Assembly: GCA_037952775.1 (NCBI GenBank)
Contig: JBANAY010000004.1
Span: 1,550,001 to 1,614,000 of the forward strand
DNA length: 64,000 bases
Source of the DNA: Clonostachys chloroleuca
Taxonomy: Eukaryota > Ascomycota > Sordariomycetes > Hypocreales > Bionectriaceae
Direction: 5' to 3'
Shown one piece after another: positions 11,181 through 21,249 of the stretch (positions within the stretch are counted from its first letter, which is position 1; every line of letters begins with the position of its first letter). Both the position numbers and the translations under genes were made by a program. The notes under the pieces were generated by a model. That model saw nothing but the letters and a program-made list of their open reading frames with translations. It searched no databases and was not told the DNA's origin.

Positions 11181-12539
11181 ATGGAGCAGCAACCCAGCAG
11201 ATTGGCAAGCTTGACGCTTGTGTCAAAGTATTACCCAGTGGCCAACTACTCCTATCCTCGGAATGAAAGCAGCTGTTCCAACAACGGGGCCAAGACTGGT
11301 GTCGACAGATCCTCCTCTGGATCCTTCGGATCTCTTCCAGGACTCATCGACGACAGGTCGGATACTGAGACTTCCGTTGAAGAGGAGGATAACTATCACA
11401 CCCAGTCCTCAGACTTGTGGGATAGCTTTTGGGACCAGAGGGCGGAGAAGACGAAGCTCAACCAGCAGTCAGAAGTCCAGCCAAGGAAGCAGTATCCAGC
11501 TCTGATTCTTTCTATTCCTCAACGGTCTTCTCGTCCGTATCCCTTTGAAGGAGACAGCGGAAACAGAAGCCCTGGGTGGCCGTTGCCCGACGCCGCCCCT
11601 GCCCAGAAGACCCGACCCAGGCAGCCAGCAGCCAACTACTCTCCCTTCCCCAAGCCGATTGCACTTCCTCCTCGTGCTGGATGCCCGATCCCTTCATGGC
11701 AGAGCTCAAGGTCAAGGGAGTGCCCTCGCCGACCCTCGCGGCCTGACGAGAGCCTCCTTGCGCCATGCATCCCCCAGCAGTCCCCCGTCAAGGCCGTCTT
11801 CCCCTCTTCCTTAAAACCCCAGGCTTCGGCCAAAGAGCAAAAGTCCACCGGCCTTGCAGCATCATCTCCAGTAGAGCGACCGTCCACCTCTGCGGGATAC
11901 AACCAGACCAAGACCTGCTCTCAACACCGTCCCCTCACTCCACCAGAGATGCAGCGCCCAAGGACTGCGCACGCCTCGCGCCCATCGATCCGGGCTATAT
12001 CGCCTGTCGAAGTATCTCGTCCCAGCTCCGGCCGCGGGATGACCTCCTTTGACGCCCAGCGATCAGAAATGTCGTTCGGCCATCGGTCATCAAGGCCGTC
12101 CACCCCCAGTTCGACTGACGGGCACTCACTCTTCAACACCAACATCTGGAGCACCGCACACGAATCGCCCAGCAAGAATGCCCACCGCTACACAAAGTCA
12201 CATCCCCCATCCCACCACCGCTCACGGAGCCGGCTCATAGAAGAGTCAACCGTCCTCACTTCTTCCGAGCCCCAGTCCGTATTCGAGGACGACTCGGACA
12301 GCGAGGACACAAAACGGTCCTTCTTCCGGTTCCACAAGCGTTCCGGGAGCGACATCAGGCGCTCAGCACGCAACTCGGCTCGCAACTCAGACTCGGAGGT
12401 TCTGTCTTCACGGCGCGCCCGAGCCAGCACCGCCCCGTCATCGCCAGTCAGGCAGCCACAACCAGATCGCAAACGCAGCGCGGTCGACGTCCTCAGCTGC
12501 ATGCTTGGCCGCCGCAGATCCAAGGGCGAAAACGATTGA
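11181..12539 (+). CDS. Disordered Ser/Pro/Arg-rich fungal protein
   Basis: I do not recognise a domain. I place the start at the ATG at 11181 (MEQQPSRLASL...), since the frame upstream is open but contains no ATG; this gives 452 aa in one exon. The protein is almost wholly low-complexity: acidic patch near residues 60-75, then long stretches rich in Ser, Pro, Arg and Gln with many SRPSS/RPSTP-like phosphorylatable motifs. Toward the end comes an acidic block (FEDDSDSEDTKRSFFRF) and a compact C-terminus with VDVLSCMLGRRRSKGE. Such proteins in filamentous fungi are usually annotated hypothetical. Coding status is supported by the length of the frame and by codon-position composition that switches at its end, not by homology. 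Confidence 0.7.
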   Translation: MEQQPSRLASLTLVSKYYPVANYSYPRNESSCSNNGAKTGVDRSSSGSFGSLPGLIDDRSDTETSVEEEDNYHTQSSDLWDSFWDQRAEKTKLNQQSEVQPRKQYPALILSIPQRSSRPYPFEGDSGNRSPGWPLPDAAPAQKTRPRQPAANYSPFPKPIALPPRAGCPIPSWQSSRSRECPRRPSRPDESLLAPCIPQQSPVKAVFPSSLKPQASAKEQKSTGLAASSPVERPSTSAGYNQTKTCSQHRPLTPPEMQRPRTAHASRPSIRAISPVEVSRPSSGRGMTSFDAQRSEMSFGHRSSRPSTPSSTDGHSLFNTNIWSTAHESPSKNAHRYTKSHPPSHHRSRSRLIEESTVLTSSEPQSVFEDDSDSEDTKRSFFRFHKRSGSDIRRSARNSARNSDSEVLSSRRARASTAPSSPVRQPQPDRKRSAVDVLSCMLGRRRSKGEND

Positions 12540-13621
12540 CCCGCATGGATCTTAATACTACAGTCACTCATTATAATCGCACTCAAGAGTCTTGTTTTCC
12601 TCTTACGCTGTCTTTTCAAACTGTATATTCGAGGGATCCGACCTGCCCAGAAGGCCGGAAGACCCTAGACGCAAACAACATCCTTACCAAGTCAGCGTCA
12701 CGACTGACGCTTTACACTCACTAACTAATGTCTTATCAGCTCGAGACCGAGCACAACGGATTTTTCCTTTATGTGTAATTTTCCTATAATCTTTAAAGAT
12801 GTTTAGATGCTTAGATGCTTAGATGGGGGGCTAGTACACAGTTCTGTACGAAATGATGAGGAGGCCACGACTACAAACGATGACGAGGTGAAGAGATCCC
12901 AACGACCGCATATCAGAGTCAGCACAGTCTTTCAAATCTTCCAACTTTGGTCGTAATTTTCCTTTTTCCTGTGGTGTTTTGTTTGTTTGTTTAGATTTCG
13001 ATGTGTACTCTAGGAAATTAAAATTTCGGACAATTTCTCATTTTAATTTTTGATTATTCTCCCTGTGTTTTCTCGCTCAAAGTCTCACCGGGTCTCGGTC
13101 CGAATTGTTCATGTCTCAAGGAGAAATATGGGAGGGAAATTGTGTGTAACTCGATCTGAGTGGCCAGCGCCACATGTATTATTCTTTTCGTCATGTATAG
13201 TACATAAAAGCCATGTCTACAATCTCTAGAGCATAAAAAAAGAAAGAAATAACAAATCCAAACTCATATACACATTTCCGTGACATCCCAATCATGCCGT
13301 GAACCATTTACCATATTACCCATGCCGTCGTAAAAGAAAACGCCACCAGAAGGGGTGAAGAAAAGCCCCCAGCTGGGATGTGAAACATCGAAAACACGAA
13401 AACAACATGCCCAAAATATGACCCAGATTAACAATTCCCATCATACGCCGGCCCCAAAACAATTTTACCTGATCTCAAATGCAAAATCCATATCATGCTA
13501 TCATGACGTAACACATTGTCGTCAAACGAAAAGTCAAAGAGACGAGACAATAATAAACAAGACGAATTGAAGGTGAGGGAGGAGGAGGAGGAGGAGGAGG
13601 AGGAGGAGGGGAAAACGAGAA
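12540..13621. other. Intergenic between convergent genes
   Basis: AT-richer DNA between two convergent genes, presumably both 3' UTRs. It contains a short tandem TTAGATGC repeat (three copies, about 12799-12826). No gene is seen; a 71-codon frame at 13355 has no supporting feature. Confidence 0.55.
13575..13611. repeat. (GGA)n microsatellite
   Basis: About eleven uninterrupted GGA triplets, lying 10-15 bp downstream of the stop codon of the minus-strand membrane-protein gene, so probably within its 3' UTR as (TCC)n. Confidence 0.95.
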
Positions 13622-16600
13622 TTAGACCATCGATCGATCAGACCGGCGTCTCATGAGAGGCTTCTCCGTATACCGCCTCATGCGGCGGATACTGAGTGTC
13701 TTTTCATCCTTGCCAGGCACGACGCCAAAGAACCAGACGCTCTCCTCGCGGGGATCGACGCCGGGCTCGACACCAAGTCTCATCTCCAGGTCGTTGCGGG
13801 AGCGTACGGAGCGGAAGGCAGCATCCTGCGTGAGCTCATCGGCGCAGCAGAAAGTGATGAGGTCGGCCAGGCTCTCGACGGGGCGGGGGAGGAGGAACTG
13901 GCCGCGCAGTGGTAGGATGGACGAGAGGCAGGCCAGGTAGAGGAAGAGGAACGTGAGGACCACGCCGTAGACTGGAATGCTGGGGAACATGAGCACTTTG
14001 CCATCATCCCTTGTAAGAGCCATAAACAAACCACCGGACAGGACGGGAATGGCGAGGAACAGAATTCCCATGAGGGATGTCACAGCAACCCTCCAGTGGC
14101 CGGCCCTGAACGCATGCCAAGATGCCTGGATGGGAAGGCAAGCAGCGTAGTCGGCTAGGAGTGACTTGTGGGCGAGTGCACCGTCGAGCTTGAGCAGCTC
14201 GGCCCAGGGCTGGACAATACGCAGGGATAGCTCAACGCTCTGGAAGATGAGCCACAGGAGCATACCGAGGAATGAGGGTAGGAAGCTGTAGAGGAAATTG
14301 GCAGCGGAGAAGGCAGCGCTGGTGGGCCTGGCGGGGAGGAGTGGCTCAAAGCCGGCGTCCAGGCGCGTCTGTGGCAGGAATGAGACAATGAGCAGGGCGA
14401 GCAATAGGGTAAACGACCCCACGATGAGGGCCGCAAGAGGGGCACTTCGGAGGCACCATGGCAGGTAGTCAAAGCGCGGCTCAGCTAGGCAGGAAGTGAC
14501 GGATGGCTGCTGGATGCCAATGTTCAGCTCGTTCTGCGATGAGTGCCGGGAAGAGTCGTTGCTTACACGCTTGGCACTAGCAAGTCCCTTGGCCGACATG
14601 AGCTGGCGGACCTGCTCGGTCCCTGCAGGTGTGCCGGATGCGCCAATGCTGTACCAGATGCCACCGGTCTGCATCTCCTCCTTGCGCCAGTAGCCCAGGC
14701 GGTCGAACCACCGGTCTTGCAGGGAGTTCCTGAACTGGCGGTCGGACCTCGTCGAGGAGCTTGCACAGACGTCCTTGTAGCTGTCGGTGGCATTGCTGCG
14801 GTTGAGGAGGGGGATCAGGTCGGCGATGGAGCGGACATCCCAGATCAGGCCAGTCCACATGCCAAACCAGTAGACCATGAGGATCGCGGTGGCAACGGTG
14901 AGGAGGAGGTAGAGGGTGACGAGGGTCCATACCACGGGCTGGACCGGGGCCCAGATCCACGCACCATTGCCGAAGATGCAGGTGAAGGCGGCGCTCTGCA
15001 GAGGGATCAAGAACAGTGCCAGCCAGGCGACGACGCTGAAAACCTTGAACTGCCAGGGTCCGACAAGGCGGGGCCACAAGAAAGTGGTGGGATAGAGTCC
15101 CTGGAACAGAGCTAGGTAGCGCTGTCGTGCGTCCTCGCTGGACAGGGACACGAAGGGCAGCACGCGCAGGGAAGTGGATACAATGGCCTGGGCGTAGAGG
15201 AGGATGGGAGCGGCGAGGAGCTGGGGTAGGATGCGGAAGAGGAAGTACTTTCCGGAATAGATGGTGCCGGGATAGTCGGTGAGGCCATTTTGGCGGTTGG
15301 AGAAGACGGCGGAGAAGATGAGGGCCGCGGTCATGAGCAGACATAACGTCATTAGAATCATCATAGAGAAGGGCCGCAAGATGCGGGGTTTGTAGGTGAG
15401 AGGGGGGTATGTATTATCATTAGGATAGAAGTTCTCGCGCATCTCCTTGGTGACGGGGACCCAGTGCTGGTCGGCGCCGGGGACTCTGCGAGAAGGCGGC
15501 AGAGGTGTGACAACCGGCCGCGATGCTGTGGTTTGCGGCGGACCCAGGGGAAGCGGCGTCAACGGAGGAGTAGGTCGCACAATCAAGAAGTCGGTCTTGG
15601 GCTTCTCGCGAACAGCGGGGGGTTCTTCGTCGCTGCTCGAGTGCCGCCTGGGCTCCCGGAGACCTGCATATGCGGCCTGCGGCACGGCCACGGGCGAGGC
15701 ATAGGCCATCTCTTGGGCCGACATCCTTCGAGGTGGAGGCTCCACGCCTGCCATCTCGTCCTCGAAGTCCCCTTCAGACAGATCGTCGTCGTCGAAATCG
15801 TCGCGGCGGTTCCGGGTCAAAGCCTGGATGGCATACTGGATATACGGGGTGTCGTCAACACCGGGAGTGACCTTGCCCGCGGCAATGACCAGAGGGTCCT
15901 TGGGCACAGAGGCCATGTTTGCGTTCTGCGCAGCCAGCATGAGGAGCTGCGACTCGTCAAAGCGCACCACGGGTTCCGAGGGCGCTGTGGATGGTGCGCC
16001 TCCCTGGCTTGGGAATCGAAACGAGCGGCGGGCCTGCTGGAGGGGATTGTGTCGGTCGGGACCGTAGATCTCGGGGGTGGATTCCGTCATGGGCGGAGGA
16101 GACGGAGGAGACGGTGCGGGAGGAATGAAGGAGAAGTCGGGAGTAATAGACTGGACAGAGGGAATGAAGTCCGAGTCGGAGGGAGTCTCAGTCTGACTCC
16201 GGCTCTGGTTGTGGCTCAGTCTCTGCTGGTGGTAGTAGAAGCGGTGACGGTCCTGCGGTTGCTGGATGGTGGACTCGGAGTCGGATGGCTGAGCTTCAGC
16301 GGACTGAAACTGTTGTGGCCACTGACCTGTATTCGAGGCAGCAAGAGTCAGTGACACCGCTCACGATCCCGTCCAACAGATATACAGTGGCTGCAATGTG
16401 TGGTGGTGTTGGAGGGGGAGGGGTGGTGTGAGACAAGAGGGGACGTGCCTTTGCCGGAGTGTGTGTGTAAGTGTAGGTATGATCGAGTGTAAATCAAGGT
16501 CGCCCTCACACAGAAGCGCGGGATGATGTAGGTAAAGTGTAAGAGGAGGAGGAAGGGCGAGAGAGAAGAGGGTGTGAAGGATGGAGATCTGTTCGGGCTA

Positions 16601-16663
16601 GTTCAGAGTGTACAACGTACGAGGAGCTTCCACATAGTCGAAATTGAGATTTTGGAAGTTCAT
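13622..16663 (-). CDS. DUF3433-like multispan membrane protein
   Basis: Large fungal integral membrane protein of unknown function; it resembles the DUF3433 family. I infer two exons: 16663-16621 (starting MNFQNLNFDYVEAP) and 16326-13622, joined by a 294-bp intron with donor GTACGT, a CTGAC branch site and acceptor ACAG. The joined protein is 915 aa. The long frame alone begins at a GTG and has no ATG before its own residue 88, which is why the small upstream exon is needed. Residues 1-330 are hydrophilic and disordered (Ser/Pro/Gln-rich, acidic block DDFDDDDLSEGDFEDE). About eight hydrophobic spans follow in two clusters, roughly residues 340-520 and 650-850, which looks like a duplicated domain. 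The C-terminus is basic. No catalytic motif is seen; plasma or internal membrane location is inference. Confidence 0.82.
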
Positions 16664-18487
16664 TGCTTGGTGACTGGAAGAGTTGGGTTAGTTCGATATG
16701 CAGGCAGCCCTCCACAATGATAGAACGGCCAATGGGTTCGTGGGACATGCAATGCAGAGTGGGAAAAGAGGGTGCATGACAAGCTGCGAGGTGACTGGAA
16801 TGAAATATGGTTGGGCAGTTGGGCGGATTGTGAGAGGCTGGACGGCGATGGATTTTCAGAAGGTTGGGCAGGTCCCGTCCCAGCCACCGCGAGCTGCAGC
16901 AGGACCCCAGCACCTGGTCCAGGGGCCCTGCAGAGTGCCGTCAGAAGCTGCGCGCAGACGTACAATTGCGCTGCCTGCCATTTCGCTTGACCAGCGACGC
17001 CTCGGAAATAGCCAGCACGGCGTGATGTGAAACGCAGAGAGGCGCATTTTGACATTAGCAGCTATGCGCAGCGGACGTGGTGATGTTACTAGACGGCCGT
17101 TATTAGATCACCACCGCCAGTCCTGTTGTCGGTGTAGCGCCCGTCACATGCACCCACCCACCCGTGGCGCGGCCCCAACACTGCTGCGCTGGCAGACAGA
17201 CCCTCTAACGTACAGAAGCTTAGCTGCACTCCAGATCCCCTAAAGCATCACATCCATAGGGCAGATGCGACCCCCGGAGCCCTGAAGTCCCAGGCAGCCC
17301 AGGCCCCACATCTTCCCGACTCTCGGGTGGCTGAGAGCCAGGTTCGACCCGTAAATCCGGGTGGCTGGGCCCCTCCTTCAGGTTTGGGCATATCACAGAC
17401 AGCTTCACCTCCCAGCAGTCTCACAGTTCGCAATCGCTCCTTTGTACGAATAACTAGCAAGATGAACCCTTACTAGTGCCGATCTGAAACTTGCGATTCA
17501 TCTCCAGGGCGGAGACCTGGAGTGACTTTTTCATATCAATCGACTGGGTATATGAATGAGACGATCCCGAGTTGCTGGTTCTGCCTGCTGGTCTGACTCT
17601 GACCGTGGCCCGGCACCAGGGGTAGGGAAGGCAGTTCCGCCAGCCGGAAGCTCAAACCAAGCTTTGGTGGCCTGGCTCTACCGCACATGCCCCAGAGTGC
17701 GGCTCGTGCTCCGCTTGTTCTTTTTCTGGATGACGATGAGATGGCTGGAGCTGAAATTGTTCATTTTGCGATCCAGCCCTCACTCAACCTAGCATGTGGT
17801 GCGTGCATGTTTTGCTTTTCTTCCAGACAGCGATGGAAAGGCTGGAGATGAGCACATCATTGGGTCTCTGGTGCCCAATCTTGCCAATCTATGGCCTCTG
17901 GCACCTATGCTCATCTACTTTGAAAGGACGAGGAAAGGAGGGGTTGTCTAGCCACATTCACTTGTTGGTGCCTCCTACCTATAGGAACATTGATCTTCAG
18001 GGCTACATCCCACCTAGATGCGGGGACGACAAACCAGGACCAAACGACTGAAAACCGGTTACATCATTGGCTGGGTAAAGCTGGAGGTCGAGACTATGCG
18101 AACTATGACGAGGATCGGCGCTGACATTTGGCTGACAATTGATTGCTGGACGATCCACTGCAAATGATGTAATGTCCAATGGACGCCGGATCAACTATAT
18201 TCCGCCTACCCCCCTTCCTGTCTAGGCTTGGCGGTGCGGGCTTAAGCGATGAGACTAGACCGCACAGGGCAACAGTGCGGGGCTTCCTGCTTATGCTACG
18301 CTGAGGAATTCTGCCCCAGAATTGGTCGATGATTAAGAATTAGAAATTCGTCCTTAGACGGACACAAGTGCCAGTGTAATTGAGTGGTAATGAAAAGTCA
18401 TCCTCAGCTCAGCTAGAAAGCCGCGAGATCTAGTCTATTCCAATCCATCTAGTGCCTGAACCTTCGCATCCCTTCTGCGTGATTGTG
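16664..18487. other. Intergenic, divergent promoters
   Basis: 1.8 kb between the divergent membrane-protein and pirin genes. I see no supportable gene; short frames on both strands are unsupported. Confidence 0.55.
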
Positions 18488-18494
18488 TATAAAT
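18488..18494 (+). promoter_or_regulatory. TATA-like element overlapping the first pirin ATG
   Basis: TATAAAT runs directly into the first ATG (18493). If it works as a TATA box, transcripts would start downstream of that ATG and translation would use the in-frame ATG at 18628 or 18649. Confidence 0.35.
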
Positions 18495-19506
18495 GACTCG
18501 CTTCTCGCCTTGGTCTGCCGTTTTGAGCATCTTCATCGGCATCACAGTCTACTTCTACTACTACCAGAACCAAACACTCAACATTAACTCGCTCATCACC
18601 AACCAATCCACCTCTACAGAAGACCATATGCTCAAGGCAGCCAAAACCATGTCCAAGGCACTTGCAAACGCAAAGATCACCCCTCACAGGTCCTCCACCC
18701 GTGGCCACTCCGACCATGGCTGGCTCAACACCTACCACAGCTTCTCCTTTGCCGACTGGTATAATCCCAAGTTCACCCACTTCGGCTCTCTGCGAGTCCT
18801 GAACGAGGACCGTGTCAGCCCCGTCAACGGCTTCCCCACGCACCCCCACCGCAACTTCGAGATCTTCAGCTACATCTTGTCCGGCGAGCTCACCCACCGC
18901 GACTCCATGCTCTCCAAGGGCAACGAGGGCGGCCAGTCGGACAAGTTCTACCGCATGCACCGCGGTGACGTCCAGTTCACCACCGGCGGGACGGGTATCG
19001 CCCACTCGGAGTTCAATGAGCACAAGAAGGACACCGTCCACTTCCTCCAGATCTGGGCCCTCCCCTGGAAGAACGGCCTGAAGCCCCGCTACCACACCCG
19101 CAGCTTCCCCGACGAGGAGAAGCGCAAGGGTTTTGTGCACGTCCTCAGCCCCCTCAAGGCCGGCGAGGACGCCACCGAGCAGGAGGAGGCCGACGCCGAG
19201 CCCGCCATCCCCAACACCATCCCCATCCACGCCGACTTCGTCATGGGCGCCGGCCTCATCGCGCCCCAGAGCACCTTTGAGTGGACCGTGGGTGCCAACG
19301 CGACCCAGCAGACCAAGCGCAAGGTCTACGTCCACGTCCCCATGACGCAGAACGGCAAGGCCAAGATCCGTCTGGACGGCCGCGAGAGCGCTGAGCTGGC
19401 CGAGGGTGACGGCGCCTTTGTCGAGGGCGTCAATGCCGGCGACAAGCTGAGCTTTGAGAGCATCGGCGAGGCCGAGGCTGAGGTCGTCGTTCTCGACACA
19501 GCCTAA
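18493..19506 (+). CDS. Pirin-family cupin protein
   Basis: Pirin (bicupin) protein; family members bind Fe in the N-terminal cupin and act as quercetinase-like enzymes or nuclear cofactors. One exon, up to 337 aa. The pirin core begins near residue 58 with ITPHRSSTRGHSDHGWL. Metal ligands are visible: His117 and His119 in HPHRNFE, and His171 and Glu173 in IAHSEFNEH. A 10-15 residue insert (LSKGNEGGQSDKF) separates the two halves compared with short bacterial pirins. The first 45 residues include a hydrophobic stretch (about residues 7-24, WSAVLSIFIGITVYFYYY) that would act as a signal anchor, which is unusual. Starting at Met46 or Met53 gives a standard soluble pirin. A minus-strand open frame covering the same bases is a shadow of its GC-rich third positions. 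Confidence 0.92.
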   Translation: MTRFSPWSAVLSIFIGITVYFYYYQNQTLNINSLITNQSTSTEDHMLKAAKTMSKALANAKITPHRSSTRGHSDHGWLNTYHSFSFADWYNPKFTHFGSLRVLNEDRVSPVNGFPTHPHRNFEIFSYILSGELTHRDSMLSKGNEGGQSDKFYRMHRGDVQFTTGGTGIAHSEFNEHKKDTVHFLQIWALPWKNGLKPRYHTRSFPDEEKRKGFVHVLSPLKAGEDATEQEEADAEPAIPNTIPIHADFVMGAGLIAPQSTFEWTVGANATQQTKRKVYVHVPMTQNGKAKIRLDGRESAELAEGDGAFVEGVNAGDKLSFESIGEAEAEVVVLDTA

Positions 19507-21249
19507 AGAATCAAAGCATGTGAAAGAAAAAAAAGTTTCTGGGAATTTTCGAGGAAGTTATTTCTTTTTTTTTTTAGCATGTAATCACCAGTTAGAATAA
19601 TACCAATAATGCCTTTATAAAATCCTTTCTGCAATGATGAGAAATTTGTAGTTTTTTCATTCGTGACATGCCTATAACAATATTCTCGTAGATGATATAA
19701 CTATTGTAAAGTTGGGAGACTGACGTGGGCGAAATAGGGTTACGTTTCGGATGATTGGCATGATATGCGCAGAGAAGGACATTTTGTGGCCGACTGTCAC
19801 AGTTCGTAATGATGAGCTCTGATTTTTGTAGAGGGATGTGATTCGTGGGAAGAAGTAGGGCCATTTGCTTGATGCGGACTTGGCTGAAGTTGGGAGATTT
19901 TTACTGCCTGGTGACTGGATTTCCCTCACGGCACGGAGATAAGACTGACTGAAATGGATTCTCATTGATCTCGCCGGTTTGAACGTCTGAGCTGTTGTGA
20001 TACTGCTGACGAGGCTGACCAAGAATCGGTCGGTGACTGATCGCCTTCTTGGCATCAAGAGCTCCGAAGTAGCGTGATCTAGAAGAGAACGCCTTGTCTC
20101 ATCAGGGCATGGCGCTGTGATATAATGGATCTGACAGGTTGAGGCCGCCTGATTTAGTCCTGTCCGTCTTTTTTTGCCCCTGACAGATCAATGCTTGGCT
20201 TCCGAAATCTTGCAGTTGTAATTACTACATTGGTCACACCAATATTCTAGCATTTGCACACTATTGAAAGCCTAGACTACCAACAGCCACATGTTTACAT
20301 GCCCCTCTCTACAGGTAGTCTAGTCTTCAGAATGGCAGACACGCATTTTACTGTCTTGAATGCTCTAGAGACGGTCTTGGGCTCTGGGATTCTGCGTGAC
20401 ACAAACATCCTTCTCTTCCTGGTCCGGAGCAACTTGTCCCTCTCTCAGAGGCGTCGATCGGCCGACAAACAATCGCATCAATAGACTCGACAGGCTATGC
20501 AGTGGAGCATTTCTGTAAAACTTGCATATTTCTCCCTGTTCCTGCATTATTATTGGAGTCTGTGGCTTCAGAAGACGCTGCTAGTCAATCAGCCTAACCC
20601 ACGCCACTCACGCTACTGATCAATAACCGCCTCTTAGACCTCTCTAAGTCGTTGTTGGTGATGGACCTCAGCACCGGTAATCCACCTCACCGCTCGCCTT
20701 AGCAAGGCTCTGAGCATCTCTGGCTGGCTGGATTCGTCACTCGCTCTGCCCCTTCATTTCCACCTGCACGTTCGCCATGGGCGTGACATGAACAACGTCG
20801 TCGTCACGGCTGGATTGAGTAGAATATTGGAACGGGAAGAGGCTGAAGGCCCTGGCCCTCAGATAGCCGTGCATTGAGGTCCCAATGGCCCGGTGCCACT
20901 TGAGCGTTTTGATCAATCGCAGATGGAGCTGCGTACGAACTGCCTGCGTCTGGGCGTCTGAGTATGGGTGGGCGCAGTGTGAGTGGGCGTCCCGCCAGCC
21001 CATTAGCAGCGATCCGATTCATAGTTCTCCTTGGCTGCCTGGATCTTTTCGATCTTCCTTTTCCTCTTCTTTCTATCATCTCTCGATCGTTACGAAGTTG
21101 CGAGAAGGCTCGGTTCGTGGCCTTTGCAAACGTCTTGTTTGCGTCCTTTCTTTCGTCATCTGACGTCTGTACACTCTTTGAATCGGCCTCGGCCGCCTAC
21201 CAATCGCTAATTGTTTATTTGAATTAATTCTCTCGTTCATTCAAACCTA
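19507..21249. other. Intergenic, nothing recognised
   Basis: 1.7 kb between two rightward genes. It begins with the AT-rich pirin 3' end (T-run near 19566) and ends with the chitinase leader. Frames of 90-130 codons on the minus strand (19592-20058) show no domain or splice partner. Confidence 0.5.

Noticed and set aside
15464..16354. 296-codon plus-strand open frame opposite the DUF3433-like gene
   Set aside because: No domain; antisense shadow of a well-supported membrane-protein frame.
18430..19335. 301-codon minus-strand open frame opposite the pirin gene
   Set aside because: It is a shadow of the GC-rich third codon positions of the pirin; its translation is low-complexity Gly/Val/Asp-rich without any domain.
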